Shown: positions 38,269-50,388 of the stretch, one piece after another | Layout of the letters: every line of letters starts with the position of its first letter | How positions within the stretch are numbered: the stretch's first letter is position 1 | DNA from: Epiperipatus broadwayi | Taxonomy: Eukaryota > Onychophora > Udeonychophora > Euonychophora > Peripatidae | Reading direction: 5' to 3' | Assembly (NCBI GenBank): GCA_028023455.1 | Contig: JAQFVV010000152.1 | Coordinates: forward strand, 868,001 to 932,000 | DNA length: 64,000 nt | Notes under the pieces: generated by a model | Databases searched by the model: none | What the model saw: the letters and a program-made list of their open reading frames with translations, nothing else | Told to the model about the DNA's origin: nothing | Translations under genes and position numbers: made by a program

Positions 38269-40205
38269 TCATTTTGGCTTTTTCAACACTGTGGTAATTC
38301 CACTGGTAAAGGGTTGCTTGTCTCTAGGAATTACTTTCTTCACAACACTATCCCCAGAATCTCCCCAGGATTGATTAGGAGGCCTAACCCTATAATTTTT
38401 CCTATATCCATAACTACCAAAATTCCGATCACATGTCTTATCACCTAGATTCAGACTAGAGACATTATAACTATACCTATCCTTGGTGCTCTTGGGCCTA
38501 GTCTCTGAATCTAGCTCTGAAATCTCTAGAGCATCCAGGATTTCTGATGCTTCCTCTATACTGTGGCAATCAGCAGCAATAAGCATTTGCTCAATGTTTC
38601 GGGGAAGATTATGTCAGAGTATTCTCAGGATCTGGTGCTCTGAGAGGGGAAATGCAGTCAGACTTTTCAACTTAACCACCTGCCCTCTGAAAAATTGTGT
38701 ATAGCTACCCTTGGTACTGCCATACTTTTCCTGAGTGATCTGGTAGCGCACCTGGTCCTGCCTATCTTCACTCCAAAAACAGGCTAAGATAACACAACAA
38801 AAATCCCCAAAGGTAGTGGGCTTATCAAATAGGGACCGCCACCACTCCTTAGCATAGGCATAAAGATGGTTACATGCAATGGCCAACTTTTCCTGTTCAC
38901 TCAGCCTACACACAGAAAAGAGTTCTTCCAAGGTATACAGATACTCTAAGGGGTTCTCCCTGCTTTCCCCACTAAAGGCCTTAATTTTAATTAAATTTGA
39001 GGTCATTGACCCTCCTACTCTATATTCCTCTCTACTGCTACCTTCTGCCTTATCTATTAATTTTTCACCTTGTGGATTTTTAACTAAAGTAGGCATCCTT
39101 TTCTCAGATTGACTATGTTCTGAGCTATCCCTACAGTCATCTGGACTGATGCTACCATTGTTCCACCCTGAATTTAGGTTTGACTGATCCTGCAGCCCTA
39201 CATTAATATGATCTTTTAATTCCCCTATTTTCTGGTAGAGATCGTCCATCTTGGGGTTCATGTATTCCACAACATAGGCCTTCTGGTTCTCCTCAACCTT
39301 TTCCAACATAACACCCAATTCATGTTGATATATAACACCCAATTCATGTTGATTCATTCTGGGTCCCTCTTCTAAAGAACTTGACTTCCTTTTTACTATC
39401 TCCTCCCTAAAGCTATCCATGTGTTTCCCCAATTCTTTCCTAATATTTTGGTTAATCTGTACACACTCATTGGCCATGCTTCCCTTAACTTCTCGTATTT
39501 CCTTTTCTAAGCCAGTAAACTTATTTTTCAAAGTGAGGGCCTGATCTACACAGCCCAAAGTGGCTTCCTTAATCTGATACTAATTCCTCTCCACCTCCTT
39601 AATCTGATACTAATTCCTGCAGAAGTTATTTTGGAATTCTTTTCTATGCATTCTGATATGGATTGGGAGACCAAACCATGGACCTCATTCCTAACTAACT
39701 CAATCTCTTTCTTATTTTCTTCAATAGACTGCTCCACTTGAGCCTTTAATGACTGTAGTCCCTGACAGCCCTCCTGTTTGGTGACTTCCATAGATCTACA
39801 CACTCCTTCTATCCTCTCCTCTAAGGATGCAAATCTATTTTTACACTCTATGTTGGATTTTTCAATTCTAGTTTCCAAAGCCATGATCATCCGGCTGTTA
39901 TTTTCACTAGAGTTATCTATCTGGGCTTTGAGATCTTCTCTCAAACTTTCTATCCCTTGCTTACTATCTTCTCTTAGACTCTCTATACTTTTCTCCATCT
40001 TTTGTTCTAGATTTACCATACTTTTATTATTTTTCTTTATCTTTTGTTCTAGATTTACCATCCCTTGCTTACTATCTTCTCTTAGACTTTCTATATTGTG
40101 CTTATTATCTTCTCTTAGACTTTTGAACATCTGCATTATCATTTGCATCATTTCCCTTTTACTCATTTTGTTAAAAAATTTTAATATATTCAATATATAT
40201 CCCAT
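38269..40205 (-). pseudogene. gag: gag-like capsid gene of the LTR element (one stop, one frameshift)
   Basis: This gene would encode the structural protein that packages the element RNA. The N-terminal piece (40205-39546, or from the second Met at 40166, MSKREMMQMIMQMF) is a long coiled coil built from repeats of ESLREDSKQG and MVNLEQK. The frame then shifts near 39560-39620, where a 30-bp segment is tandemly repeated. It continues as 39558-38614 with more coiled coil and a retrotransposon-gag capsid block: IKAFSGESRENPLEYLYTLE, then AYAKEWWRSL, then FRGQVVKLKSL. A TGA at 38614-38616 interrupts the same frame, which continues to 38269 (NLPRNIEQMLIAADCHSIEE). The intact protein would be about 640 residues. 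I see no CCHC knuckle. The capsid pattern suits Ty3/Gypsy-type gag, with moderate certainty. Confidence 0.85.
39565..39624. repeat. 30-bp tandem duplication at the gag frameshift
   Basis: The segment TCCTTAATCTGATACTAATT occurs twice in a row. The break between the two gag reading frames falls here, so the duplication probably caused or accompanied the frameshift. Confidence 0.85.
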
Positions 40206-40232
40206 CTGTCCTTCCCCTGACCATCAAAAATC

Positions 40233-40493
40233 TACACATCTTCTCCCTGTCTGACACCTATTCTGACCAACTGACTGATTTGCTTTTCACCTTATTATGC
40301 ATTACAAATACAACAAAAAATATTTTAATATCCTTATTTAATGAACTACACAACAATAATCTATACACATCTTCTCCCTGTCTGACACCTATTCTGACCA
40401 ACTGACTGATTTGCTTTTCACCTTATTATGCATTACAAATACAACAAAAAAATATTTTAATATCCTTATTTAATGAACTACACAACAATAATC
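40233..40493. repeat. 131-bp tandem duplication in the gag leader
   Basis: Bases 40233-40363 are repeated almost exactly at 40364-40493. This is in the untranslated leader between the PBS and gag. Confidence 0.9.
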
Positions 40494-41523
40494 TATATAG
40501 TGCATGTCTATCTGCAATAGCCCAAATTATACATTCATCTATTCTCCCAGAAATCCGATAGATATTGACAGTCCACAGAATGACTAGCGGTTCACAATCC
40601 TGAGATAAATAAAAGAATTCAGTCACAACACTATAATCACACAATGTATCACGAGCACTCAGAGGATCATCCCACTTCAATCACTATTAACTACTACAAC
40701 CCTTGATTGAATGATGCAAACTCTGTTGCAATAAAAGATGTATTTTTAAGTCTTAGGGGCTAAAGTAGATAAACTATGCCTTGCTCTCTCTCTTGAAGTC
40801 TTATGTGGCTAGTATCAAAGAATGCCCTGCTTATTATAGATTACTGAAAACTAAGCCTTGCTCTCTGTCTTGGAGACTTATAGGCTGACATCATGGCAGA
40901 ACTACTGTTAACTGCTTCCTGATAAAATAAGACTAACATATAAATTGGGTTGGAGCAGTGAATGGGTTTGATCATTCATGAGTTACACGAATACATAGCA
41001 TTCTCAAGGCAATGATAAAACTCTCCACTCATCATCAAAACTGCAATCTATCCAACCAAACTTCAACGATCAACCATCCAATCAACCTCTAAAATCATAG
41101 ACTTTTTACAAAATGAACTCCCCAAACACACATGAGACTACTATTCCATAATTCATCACTATTACTATGCCTATCCTATCTGGCAATAAATCATTTTAAT
41201 GTTCCACAAAAAAAAAATTCTATTATTTATTTCACCTTTGTCTTAAGTTGTGATATTCATCTCTATTTTCAAAATTGATAAAACAAAACTAAGCTGTTTT
41301 GTGGCTGTACCCATTTTATCATCATCAATGAAAAATTAAATCATATTAAACATCATCATATACAAATCTAAAATAAGACTGTTTGGCCAAGAAAATTTTG
41401 TAAGACAAAAAAAAAAATTTTTACTGAAAAAAAAATTTTACTAAAAAAAATTTCTCTATTTTTAACCACACATCTCCTATCATTCTATAGACTCCCTTTT
41501 TCAGGTATATGGTAAAATATCAA
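40494..41523 (-). other. Untranslated leader of the LTR element
   Basis: There is no credible coding frame between the PBS and gag. A degenerate repeat of a CCTTGCTCTCT-containing segment occurs near 40780 and 40855. A packaging signal would be expected here, but none can be recognised from sequence alone. Confidence 0.5.
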
Positions 41524-41541
41524 GCCCCAGTTGGGTGTCCA
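41524..41541 (-). other. Primer-binding site
   Basis: On the minus strand, one base after the LTR end comes TGGACACCCAACTGGGGC. It starts with the TGG expected for pairing with a tRNA CCA end and resembles the Lys-type PBS common in invertebrate LTR elements, with a few differences. The primer identity is inferred. Confidence 0.75.
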
Positions 41542-41542
41542 T

Positions 41543-44500
41543 TGTAACAAAATTAAAGGTTGGTTCCAATAACTAGTGACTAAAATGAGATCTGGTCTAT
41601 TAAAGTAATTATGAAATGTCAGAATTCAAACATTATTAAAATCTCAAATATTCAAGTATTACAAACATTAATAAACTGATCAAAAGTATCATTGTAACTT
41701 AAATAAACTAGATTAAAGATCCATTGTAATAAAATTAAGGTTTAGATTAAAAGATATTGATTAAATGATCATGAAATGTCAAATATTATTAAAAAATCAT
41801 GAATCCAAAATATTCAGTATATTATTATATTCAGGGTTAACTTAATGAAGAGAATCAAGTATATTATTTAATCAAGAAATGATTCAAATATAAATATTTA
41901 TTTTATCTCTAAAAGCTTCCAATATAAATATTTAGCTTAATAAACGAAAAATGCATTGTAGATTTTTATATCAAAAGAAAAGAATTATTTAACACGAGTA
42001 GTGGCTATTAAACCAAAGATCAGACTGAGTTATCAATCATATTAAGTGTCATTGGATGAAATGAAACATATTTCTATCATTAGATTTCTCAAGATATCCC
42101 ACTATCAATAATTATAAGCAAATTACTAATAACTCAGGTATATGAAATCACGTTGAGGTGAGTACACCAGCAATTCAATAAAATATAACTCAGGTATACA
42201 GACAGTGGATCTTATCCACTTTCATTTCTTGGTTTGATGTTAAGTGCATGTTTAAACAAATACTAAGTGAATATGGTCTAGCAGGGCACCACTAGATTAT
42301 CTGAATCTAGACACGGTTATATCTAATAACCTTTCACATGTACCGGGTTTGAATCCCTTCTTGGTACTTTATTTCTAATAAAAATGGGAGATTTTGCTTT
42401 TTGAGCCATATCACTATACGCACTAATATTTAGGTAAAAGTAAAACATCTTTAAACCAAAGTGGAGTATATTAGACATAAATCATTTCTTAGATCTTAGC
42501 ATAACAAATGTGTTTCAATATTTTATAAGTTTACTAGCTCAGATTATATATAACTAATTTAGGATGGCAATTCACTCATCCTTGCATGAAATAGATGACG
42601 GGATGTGGTTATAATAATACTAAGAAATCACTAAATATTATAAAATTAATATTTATTTATGGCCTTTAAACAGTTAAACAGCTCATTAATTAAAACGTTG
42701 ATGATGATGATGATGATAATGATAATAATAACGATAATGACAATGGTTTCAACTACAGCTCTAGGACTAAGCCTAAACATAAAACTAATTTTTATAAAGA
42801 AATTCATAATTATTGTTAATCTTAGCATATTTAATCATATCTTAAACAACTAATATTTAACCATTGATGATGAATGAATGATCACACTTAACAAAGACTA
42901 CACTTAATGAAATATATATGCCTCGTTTAATAAAACAAACTAATATTTATTACTGCATTTCTAACATATACATAAAAATTTCTAGATAAACATGAAAATT
43001 GATATGAATAATAATACCAATAATAATTGATTATATAACAATCCTCAGATTAATTTCAAGTTCTTCCCCCTTTCCCTTCAAATGTATTTTGTATTAAGTT
43101 GGATGTCACATTGACCATGATTTTCACTCCATGAGAAAAGTATTTCAAGAAAAAAATATTATCTGCTCATTAGCACACATACTTTATAAATCTAACATGT
43201 AAGTAGAATGTTAAAAAAAATGTTAGTAGAATTGAAAGAGCAAGTTTTAGAAACAAGTTTTAAATTATTTTCTCCCCCTCTCTTCTACCTCTGAAATGCT
43301 ATACTTAACTTGAAACAAAATAATCTAATATTCTAATACTACTTGTTACTTCACATTCACTCGCAATTATACACATATAAAAATATTATTATGTATGTGC
43401 GTGTTTTATCCCATAATAAAATATTATTTAAAACCAAAATAATAATAATATATTAGTTAAAACTAAAATCATAATACCATAAAAAAAATTGTTTTACACA
43501 TTAATATTTCATAACTGTAAAATTAATAAACAAATAATTTTGATACATTCAAGATCATTTATGAAGCTCAAAGTTATTATTAGTAAGACATTCTTGTTTT
43601 TAATCGATCTGAATAGTCTTTAAAAGTTCTTTAAATAAAATATACCACTTTATTGCTAAAATGTTTATTAAGACTCTGATATCATAAAGAAAATAGATAT
43701 AAAAAGTCATATTACTGATCTTTTGTTTGTGGTGAATTTCCAAGGGTTCAAACTTGTCTTGTATAATGTCTATATTTCTGCAGCTACCATTTCCATTTTA
43801 CGTGGGAACAATCTCTTTCTTGAGGTGTATAACTATTTGATGATGATGACTCTATTGAGGTTATTTGCTTTAGTGGACAATTTGGAAATCATTATATTAA
43901 TTTTTCTTCTCTTCCTGTCAAGCATGATTCTTTTAGTGGATGAAATACAGCAGTTGTTTTCACATTTATAAATTTTCTTGAGTTTAAAATCAGTTGTTGG
44001 AACAATTAATTGGACTTGATGATTAATATTTATCGGTAGATTAATTCATCTTTCATCGAATGCAGGTGAATGCTTTCTTCCTTCTATTAAAAACATCTTA
44101 TTTCTCTGGTCAGTTGAAAGGTGTAGAATATTATTTTAGACACAACATCTTTTCTTTCCTATATGATGTGCAGCTTCCCCAGATGGTCCGGAAAAGATGG
44201 GACATACATATAATTTTTCTAGCCAGCCATTTCTTATATTTTCAACATTCAATTTAATAGTCTAATAATCTGAATCATAATCACAATAATAATAATTCTT
44301 CAAGACAGCTTTTTATATCCAATTTTTAGCTAACTTAACCAATCAGAGATAGCGTCACTTGCTATTTTTGGACAAATTCGTTTTAATTAGATCTCTAATT
44401 TATTTTCAACTAAATTATTTTTCAACTGAAAAGTTTAATCCTTTTTCCAGACACTTTTGTTTAAAAAAAAATAGACTTAATCCTTTTTTTCTTTTTACAC

Positions 44501-45287
44501 CTAGGTAACATTTCAAATTTTTGAGCTTCCTTCTTTAGATCTTAAGATAAGACAATTTCAAAATTAGAGTTCCCACCCATCTTAAGCTCCCAAAGTGACA
44601 AACAATCATTTACAAAAACAAAATTGCTACAAAAATAGATATCTGATTCAACAGATTTCCTCTTTTAACATAAAATTGTACAAAAAAAATAATTTGACAG
44701 ATTTAATCCTTCCTTTTCTTTCAATATTTAATAAATGTAAATTTCTGTATGTAATGTACACACATACTTCATTATTTCAAATCATTCATAAACTAACATT
44801 AAATAATATAATTGCTAGCTTAGTAATTATAACCCTATTATTTAATTGAATCTGTAACTTTTAAATCCCAATTACAATTATAGAAAAGCAAAATAGAAGT
44901 ATAGAATAAGATATTAGAATTGATCAAGCATAGGTTAGTTTTAAAGAAAGTTAAAATGTTGAATATTTGAAATATAAAACAATTAAATAACTTACACATA
45001 CACTGCTTATACGTATGCATTATAACTTTGCTTTTTAACAGAAAATTTAAATATTAAATGTGTGTGCTGCTCTTTTTGAGATTTATTAACACACAAACAA
45101 GTAAAGCATATAATTGCTGACCCACTCTCTTTCTGTCTAAAGCGTTTAAAATTTTGATCTGGTAGGGTTTGAACTTGGATGCCCTACAGCTTCTTTTATG
45201 GTTATATAAAAATGTGATGATGATTTTGGTTTACCTTTTCTACATGCACATTACTATAAATTTAGCTAGTGACCAAATTGTAATGGC

Positions 45288-45290
<3 letters not shown>
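41543..45290 (-). repeat. 5' LTR (right copy), 3748 bp
   Basis: For a minus-strand element this is the 5' LTR. It ends next to the PBS. It is about 420 bp longer than the other LTR. The extra sequence lies at 41543-42085 and contains imperfect internal repeats of TGTAACAAAATTAAAGGTT (41543 and again near 41723). It includes plus-strand open frames at 43723-43971 and 44060-44257 that also exist in the other LTR. Confidence 0.85.
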
Positions 45291-45325
<35 letters not shown>

Positions 45326-45338
45326 TAAATTGTAATGG

Positions 45339-45377
<39 letters not shown>
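45291..45377. repeat. (TA)n microsatellite flanking the LTR element
   Basis: Two TA runs are separated by a short copy of the LTR end sequence (AATTGTAATGGCACA near 45328-45342). This blurs the exact right boundary and the target duplication. Confidence 0.9.
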
Positions 45378-45379
<2 letters not shown>

Positions 45380-45429
45380 TACAAGTGTCAAGTTTGATTA
45401 AAGTACAATATCATTTTGCATTTTATTTA

Positions 45430-45730
45430 CAATCAAATTTTCATTTGGACGGACGGTTGAAGAGTTGGAGTATGGAGTAGATTGAAGCCTGTCCATTAAA
45501 GTATAAAGATTGGCTATCTTAATATATATCTGAGCACTTATAGCATATATGTGTAGAGATTGTAATCTGGACCATCTGATGATTGCTGGTTTAGCATGAA
45601 ATACGTCTATTGGTGATTATTTATCTTTTCAACATATATGTGTTCAAGTGTATCAGTGTTATGAGATAGTGTGGAGAGTGGTGGGTTGTCTGAAAGTCTG
45701 TGCTCATATACCCTATATAATGCCATTACT
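45430..45730 (+). repeat. Single copy of a SINE-like repeat (family also at 52455-53015)
   Basis: It contains GGTTGAAGAGTTGGAG, GAAATACGTCTATTGGTGAT and GATAGTGTGGAGAG, in the same order as the right arm of the fold-back at 52455-53015. No coding capacity. The partner arm preserves a B-box-like GAGTTCGAATCC at its end, so a tRNA-derived SINE is likely. Here that box is decayed. Confidence 0.7.
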
Positions 45731-45787
45731 AAAAAGTTAAAAATAAATAGAGATAAAAAAAAATTTTATATTGTTTTATTTTTTATG

Positions 45788-46015
45788 CATTAAAAAACCA
45801 AAATAATAATTGTTTCTTCAATGACAATTGGGATTTTTAGATTTAACTTAAAATAAAAATGGCACAGGAAATCCAGAAATTAATTTAGTTAATCCCTATT
45901 TTTCATAATAAGGTATTGATTTAATTAATTTCTGGACTTGCTATGCTTTTATTTCAAGATAAATCTAAAAATTCCATATGTGATTGAAGAAACAATTATT
46001 TTGTTGTTTTTAATG
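45788..46015. mobile_element. Hairpin element, ~95-bp arms
   Basis: The left arm from ATTAAAAAACCAAAATAATAA pairs with the right arm ending GTTGTTTTTAAT. The arms also share GATTTTTAGATTTA and CCAGAAATTAATT with their complements. The spacer is about 20 bases near 45905. No coding capacity, so probably a MITE. Confidence 0.7.
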
Positions 46016-48082
46016 TGGCAAATTAAAGCATTTAGTTATACAAAAAATGTATCTCTGTTTATTTTATAAATCAGAAAGTTGGGAAAATTTATAAAAAATT
46101 ATATAAAAATATATAATTATTAAATGGAAGCAATATTTATTTTGCTCATATCAACTCAGTTATTGTTAGAATTAGAAAATGACTGAAAGGTGAGAGTATT
46201 ATGATGCATTTGGTTACAAAGGCAGAAATGTTGAAAGATATAGATTTGTGAAATTTGTAGGGAGGATTATAAGTTGTGAATTATTATCATTTATTGAAAT
46301 TCAAAGTGGAAATGTCCTTAATGCATCCCAATGAAGATACAAAATAATTGGATATTTTTTAACAGAAAATATCTATTACAAGATTGTATTATGCTAAATA
46401 GATCAAACACTTGATTAATTAAATTTACCAAAAAAGTATTTTACAAATTGCACGTGACACAAATCAGTGAAGCTCAATATCAAGATAATTATCAGGCTAA
46501 GTGCTTTTGGGAACCTTTAGTCCCCATGTTCATAGCCTACCTTGGGGTCAGATTGAGTTGTGATTTTAAATGACTGGGTAGTAATTTATGCAAATTTATT
46601 CAATGTCTTCATATAGTCCACTTTCTAGAGATGGAAAAGCATGATTCTTTCCGGTTTATTGCATTGTCATCATTTGTAATGAAATGTGCTTCTTTTATTT
46701 TGCATTTAGTATTGTTGGTTTGAATATATGGCCCATGGATCTTTGGTCTGATAGGGATATGGATTTACTTTCAGTGTTCTTTAGTGTTCTCCTATACAAA
46801 TAGTTATGCTGAGAAGTTATGGTTGTATCCAAATTATTCTTAACAATTGATATTCTCAATCTTCAGAAAAGTTCTAGTGAATATAAATTAGAATCTATAT
46901 TTTTTAAAATCATCATAAACTTTGAAAATAGCTTAGACAGAATAGGTAATACAATAAATAGTAATTCACTAGTAAATTTTTTCCTAAGACACAGAAAAAT
47001 ATTTAAAAAAATGAAAATATTTAAATATTATCCATTTTAATAAATAACTAGAATCTTATAAAATGATGGAAAAAAGGAATTAATCATGATTTAAGATAAT
47101 ATAATCGTGAAATGGTGATGAAGGCTTAGAATAAAAGTCTTATAAAATGCCTGAAAAAAATTAAAAAAGATTATATAGTATAAAAAGAAAGAAATCAATG
47201 CACTATCTATAACTCTAATAAGTTTTAAAATTCCAAAAAATTGAGGAAGAAATAAAAGATCACACCAAGGATATGAATAGTGAAAATTTTTCTGAAATTG
47301 ATGGAATTATTACAAATGTTTTCAAATGAAATAAATAATTGTTGACACAACTAAATATTAAATCTCTAAATGATTGGAAGCATGAAGTAGTGATATTAAT
47401 ATTTAAGATTTGAAACAGAAGATATAAGTTGCAGATTTATTGGTTTTCAATCAGTTCTAAGCAAAACTTTTCCTTAGCTCATTATAATTCGTCTTTAGAG
47501 AACTTTAGGCTGAAACAAATCACAATAATAAGCTGAATTTTAAAATTGTTTTAGTGCAAAAATCTCAGCCCTATTATTAAAAATTATAAAAGGAATCAAT
47601 GGGTGTGAATTGCAATTATGCTTTGAATTTGTAAATTCTGAGAGAGCATTTAGTTCAATAAGTTACTTTGAATGTGATTAAACAATCAATGAGAGTCCGA
47701 TATTTTTATCTGATGTCTTTTAGAAAACATAAGGCGTTTCAAAATGATAATTGAAATGCTTTATTATTTTAGTCGCAAATAGTGGTATATATATATATAT
47801 ATATATGATTACTGTCTTCTAATAATATATGGAGTGGGAAATGATACTATTAATATCAATACATCATCTTCTATTGTCTGAATTTGTCTTGCAAATGTAA
47901 TTTTAATAAGAGAATCAAATTCTGATAGTAGAGGGTAGTGCATGGATATCAATAAAGAAAGATTATCTTTCCCATGATTAACAATATACTACATATACAA
48001 ATATTGAAATATGTACATTTAAAATATTTCCCAACTAATTATTTAATATATTATTGATAAAAATTTTTATTCTGTTCTTTAG
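46016..48082. other. End of the long NOS intron, no gene seen
   Basis: A+T-rich, with a (TA)n run near 47788-47806. It ends in the acceptor TTCTGTTCTTTAG at 48070-48082. The open frame at 46819-47040 has no motif. Confidence 0.55.
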
Positions 48083-48274
48083 TTATATGTTCAAGATATC
48101 ATAAGAGACATGTCTGATTATATTTATCATCAAGTTGTTATAGAGAGGGGTCACTTTTATGTCTGTGGCGATGTTTCCATGGCATCAGATGTATATAAAA
48201 CATTAGAAAAGGTTATCGAAAAAGTTGGTAAAATAAGTGCTGAACAGGCCAAAAGATATTTACAGAAAATGAGG
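48083..48274 (+). CDS. NOS: Nitric oxide synthase, penultimate recognised exon
   Basis: This 192-nt exon, phase 0 at both ends, encodes 64 residues of the NADPH-binding subdomain. It begins LYVQDIIRDMSDYIYHQVV and contains the hallmark HFYVCGDVSMASDVYKTL, where the CGD triad lies at the NADPH site. It ends KISAEQAKRYLQKMR before the donor GTAAAT. The reading joins directly to the previous exon (NQPK + LYVQDI) and to the next (QKMR + ENNYYHEDIFGV), matching the order in animal NOS. The acceptor is TTCTGTTCTTTAG. Confidence 0.95.
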
Positions 48275-49348
48275 GTAAATATTTTATTTTATAATTTATA
48301 TAACGTGTGTGTGTGTGTATAATAGAAACATAAAAAAATAGCTATACGTCACACTAAAAACGAATAATACATTTGTTTTAACCTGTTTAAAAAACATAAC
48401 TTAAAAATTAAAAATGTTACAATTTTATATTTATGCTATGCAAGAAAAACGTCTGTTATGTTTAAAAATGACTTACTGGCATTCTTGAATATAAAAGTTT
48501 TTAAGCAGTATAACATTCCAAATCCGTAGGTCATTTAAGTTTTAAAATAATAATCAAATAATTAATTGCTCTGAAGGTTGTGATGTTCAAAAACCAAAAG
48601 GCTTCGATTCAGGTATCTTTAGCTCTCGTTATTATTGCGCTAATGGCACAAGGATTTTAAACTTTTAAGCAAGCAAACGGTTAATTATTTAATATTGTGC
48701 TCACTATAGAGATTATATAATTATCAAATAATTTGCAAAAAGAATTCGATTTAATTCACTGTAAATATTAAATATTTTAAAACTCCTGTAGCTTTTTAAA
48801 TACTTCGATTATATCTGTAGCAGGGATTACAAGGATATCATACTTAGTATGATATATTTTTCGTTTAATCGATCTTGGATTAATCAATGAACATCTATTG
48901 TAAAAAAAAATAGAATTGTTTAATTAGTAGAGGAGTTCATAGCATGTTCCAGCAACAGTTCAAGCAACAGAAAAGATAGAGTTGGGCTATGATCCATGGT
49001 TCCAGAATTTGCCGTTTTGTCATTTCACTACATCATGCAGGCAAGAAAAGTATTGTCATTGTTTAATACTAAAAATACAACTAACAAACACTTCTCAATA
49101 ATTATGGACATTCTAACTCAATAATAATAATAAAAAAAGAAAATCAAAGAAAAAAATGTGAGTTTTCAATAACAATGCAGAGAAATCTGTAATGTTTTTT
49201 ATCATTATTATTGACAAGCAGAATGTTTACAAACATTAAGATATATATCTTGTTATTGTTGTACCTTTATTACATACACTAACATATAACAATTCATAAT
49301 AATGTTCAATAGTGTATCATCTCATAGATAATAATTCAATAACGTCAA
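48275..49348. other. NOS intron, no gene seen
   Basis: This is the first part of the ~5-kb intron (48275-53236), with a short TG run near 48305. Nothing else recognised. Confidence 0.6.
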
Positions 49349-49420
49349 GCGATCATGGCCTAGTGGTTAGCATAGCTGCCTTCCAAGCAGTTGGCCCGGG
49401 TTTGCTTCCCAGTCAATGCA
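49349..49420 (+). pseudogene. tRNA-Gly(TCC) pseudogene
   Basis: The 72 bases follow the tRNA-Gly layout: D-arm region GGCCTAGTGGTTAGCATA, anticodon arm GCTGC-CTTCCAA-GCAGT with anticodon TCC, and T-arm region. The acceptor stem has two or more mismatches (GCGATCA against TCAATGC) and the T loop reads TTTGCTT instead of TTCGATT. It is therefore unlikely to be functional. A short A-rich tail follows, so it may be a retroposed copy or SINE head. Confidence 0.8.
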
Positions 49421-50388
49421 TTTGACATATGAAAATAATAATAATAATTCAAAAGCAATGTTGTCTCAAACAGTAAATGTAATAAATTTTGAAGGCATAT
49501 ATAACTTACACAATCAAAAAATATTTCAAGATGCTATGTTTTTGAAAATTTTCATACTTTGAGCAATTGCAAAAAAATTGTAGATAGTCAAATTTTGTTC
49601 ACGATATTCCTAAGAAAAAAATTTAGGAATTTATAGAGGTGTTAAACTACTCTTTATTTCTTTTGAATAAGTCATATTTTTTTATCCTTGAATGTAATGG
49701 AATACCATACTAGCATATGATTTTGATTGTTTGAATATTTACAGATGATTGTTATTGTGCATTTGTGGAACACAACCTTAAAAATGCAAAGTGTGAGGCA
49801 TATTTAAAAAATAGCACCTGATCTGGATATCAAGACGTATATGGGTGTAGGATGTAACTTAAATCAGTTAAACAGATGATACTTCAGTAAGATATCAATT
49901 TAGTAATGTCTTGAGTTGCTCTTTTTTAAATTCTGCTGCAAACTTTTTTTGTAAGACTTCCAAATCTTTCATAATTGTAACTCTTCACAATATTCTTTTT
50001 TAGACTCATCCTGCAAATGAAAAAAGTCAGGACCATCTATTTTAGAGAATATTTAAGTTTGTACAAAAGCATATCCTATGTACTATAAATACCATTTTAT
50101 AAAATCTTTTCTGTTCATTTACTTCAAATACCCAAGCCAATAAAGCTGTACCTTTATCATAGTAGGTTCAATATTAATAGAACATCTTTAAATGGAATAT
50201 GTTCAGTGCTTTTATATTCCCTTTCATTTGTCAAATGTTGATGATTTTTTTTTCATCATTGGATATTAAAAACCTAAACTTTATAAGATTTTAAATACTA
50301 AATCAAATTTTTTATACTTTGCATTTAAGGCAGCAAAAATAGGCTTTATGTTTTAAAAAAATGTATTTTAAACATGAATATTAAAAAA
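49421..50388. other. NOS intron, no gene seen
   Basis: A+T-rich. No exon or named repeat recognised. Confidence 0.5.

Larger units (their letters stand above)
34675..45290 (-). mobile_element. 10.6-kb LTR retrotransposon with very long LTRs and gag only
   Basis: Two long direct repeats (34675-38003 and 41543-45290) are about 98-99% alike by eye over their shared 3.2 kb. In minus orientation they begin TGTGCCATTA and end in ...TTGTTACA or ...TTGTTGCA. They enclose 3.5 kb with a primer-binding site next to the right repeat and a G-rich polypurine tract next to the left one, both on the correct sides for a minus-strand element. The flanks are ATATAT on each side, compatible with a short target duplication but uninformative because both are TA repeats. 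The only coding region is gag. No protease, RT, RNase H or integrase fits in the interior, so the element is non-autonomous. It lies wholly inside the NOS intron, antisense to the gene. Confidence 0.88.

Noticed and set aside
39778-40254. 158-residue plus-strand open frame
   Set aside because: Antisense of the gag coiled coil; leucine- and serine-rich mirror sequence.
34800-45290. Simple segmental duplication as the explanation for the 3.2-kb direct repeats
   Set aside because: TG...CA ends, a PBS at one inner edge, a polypurine tract at the other and gag in the expected orientation fit an LTR element much better.
49349-49420. Functional tRNA-Gly gene
   Set aside because: Acceptor-stem mismatches and an altered T loop argue for a pseudogene.
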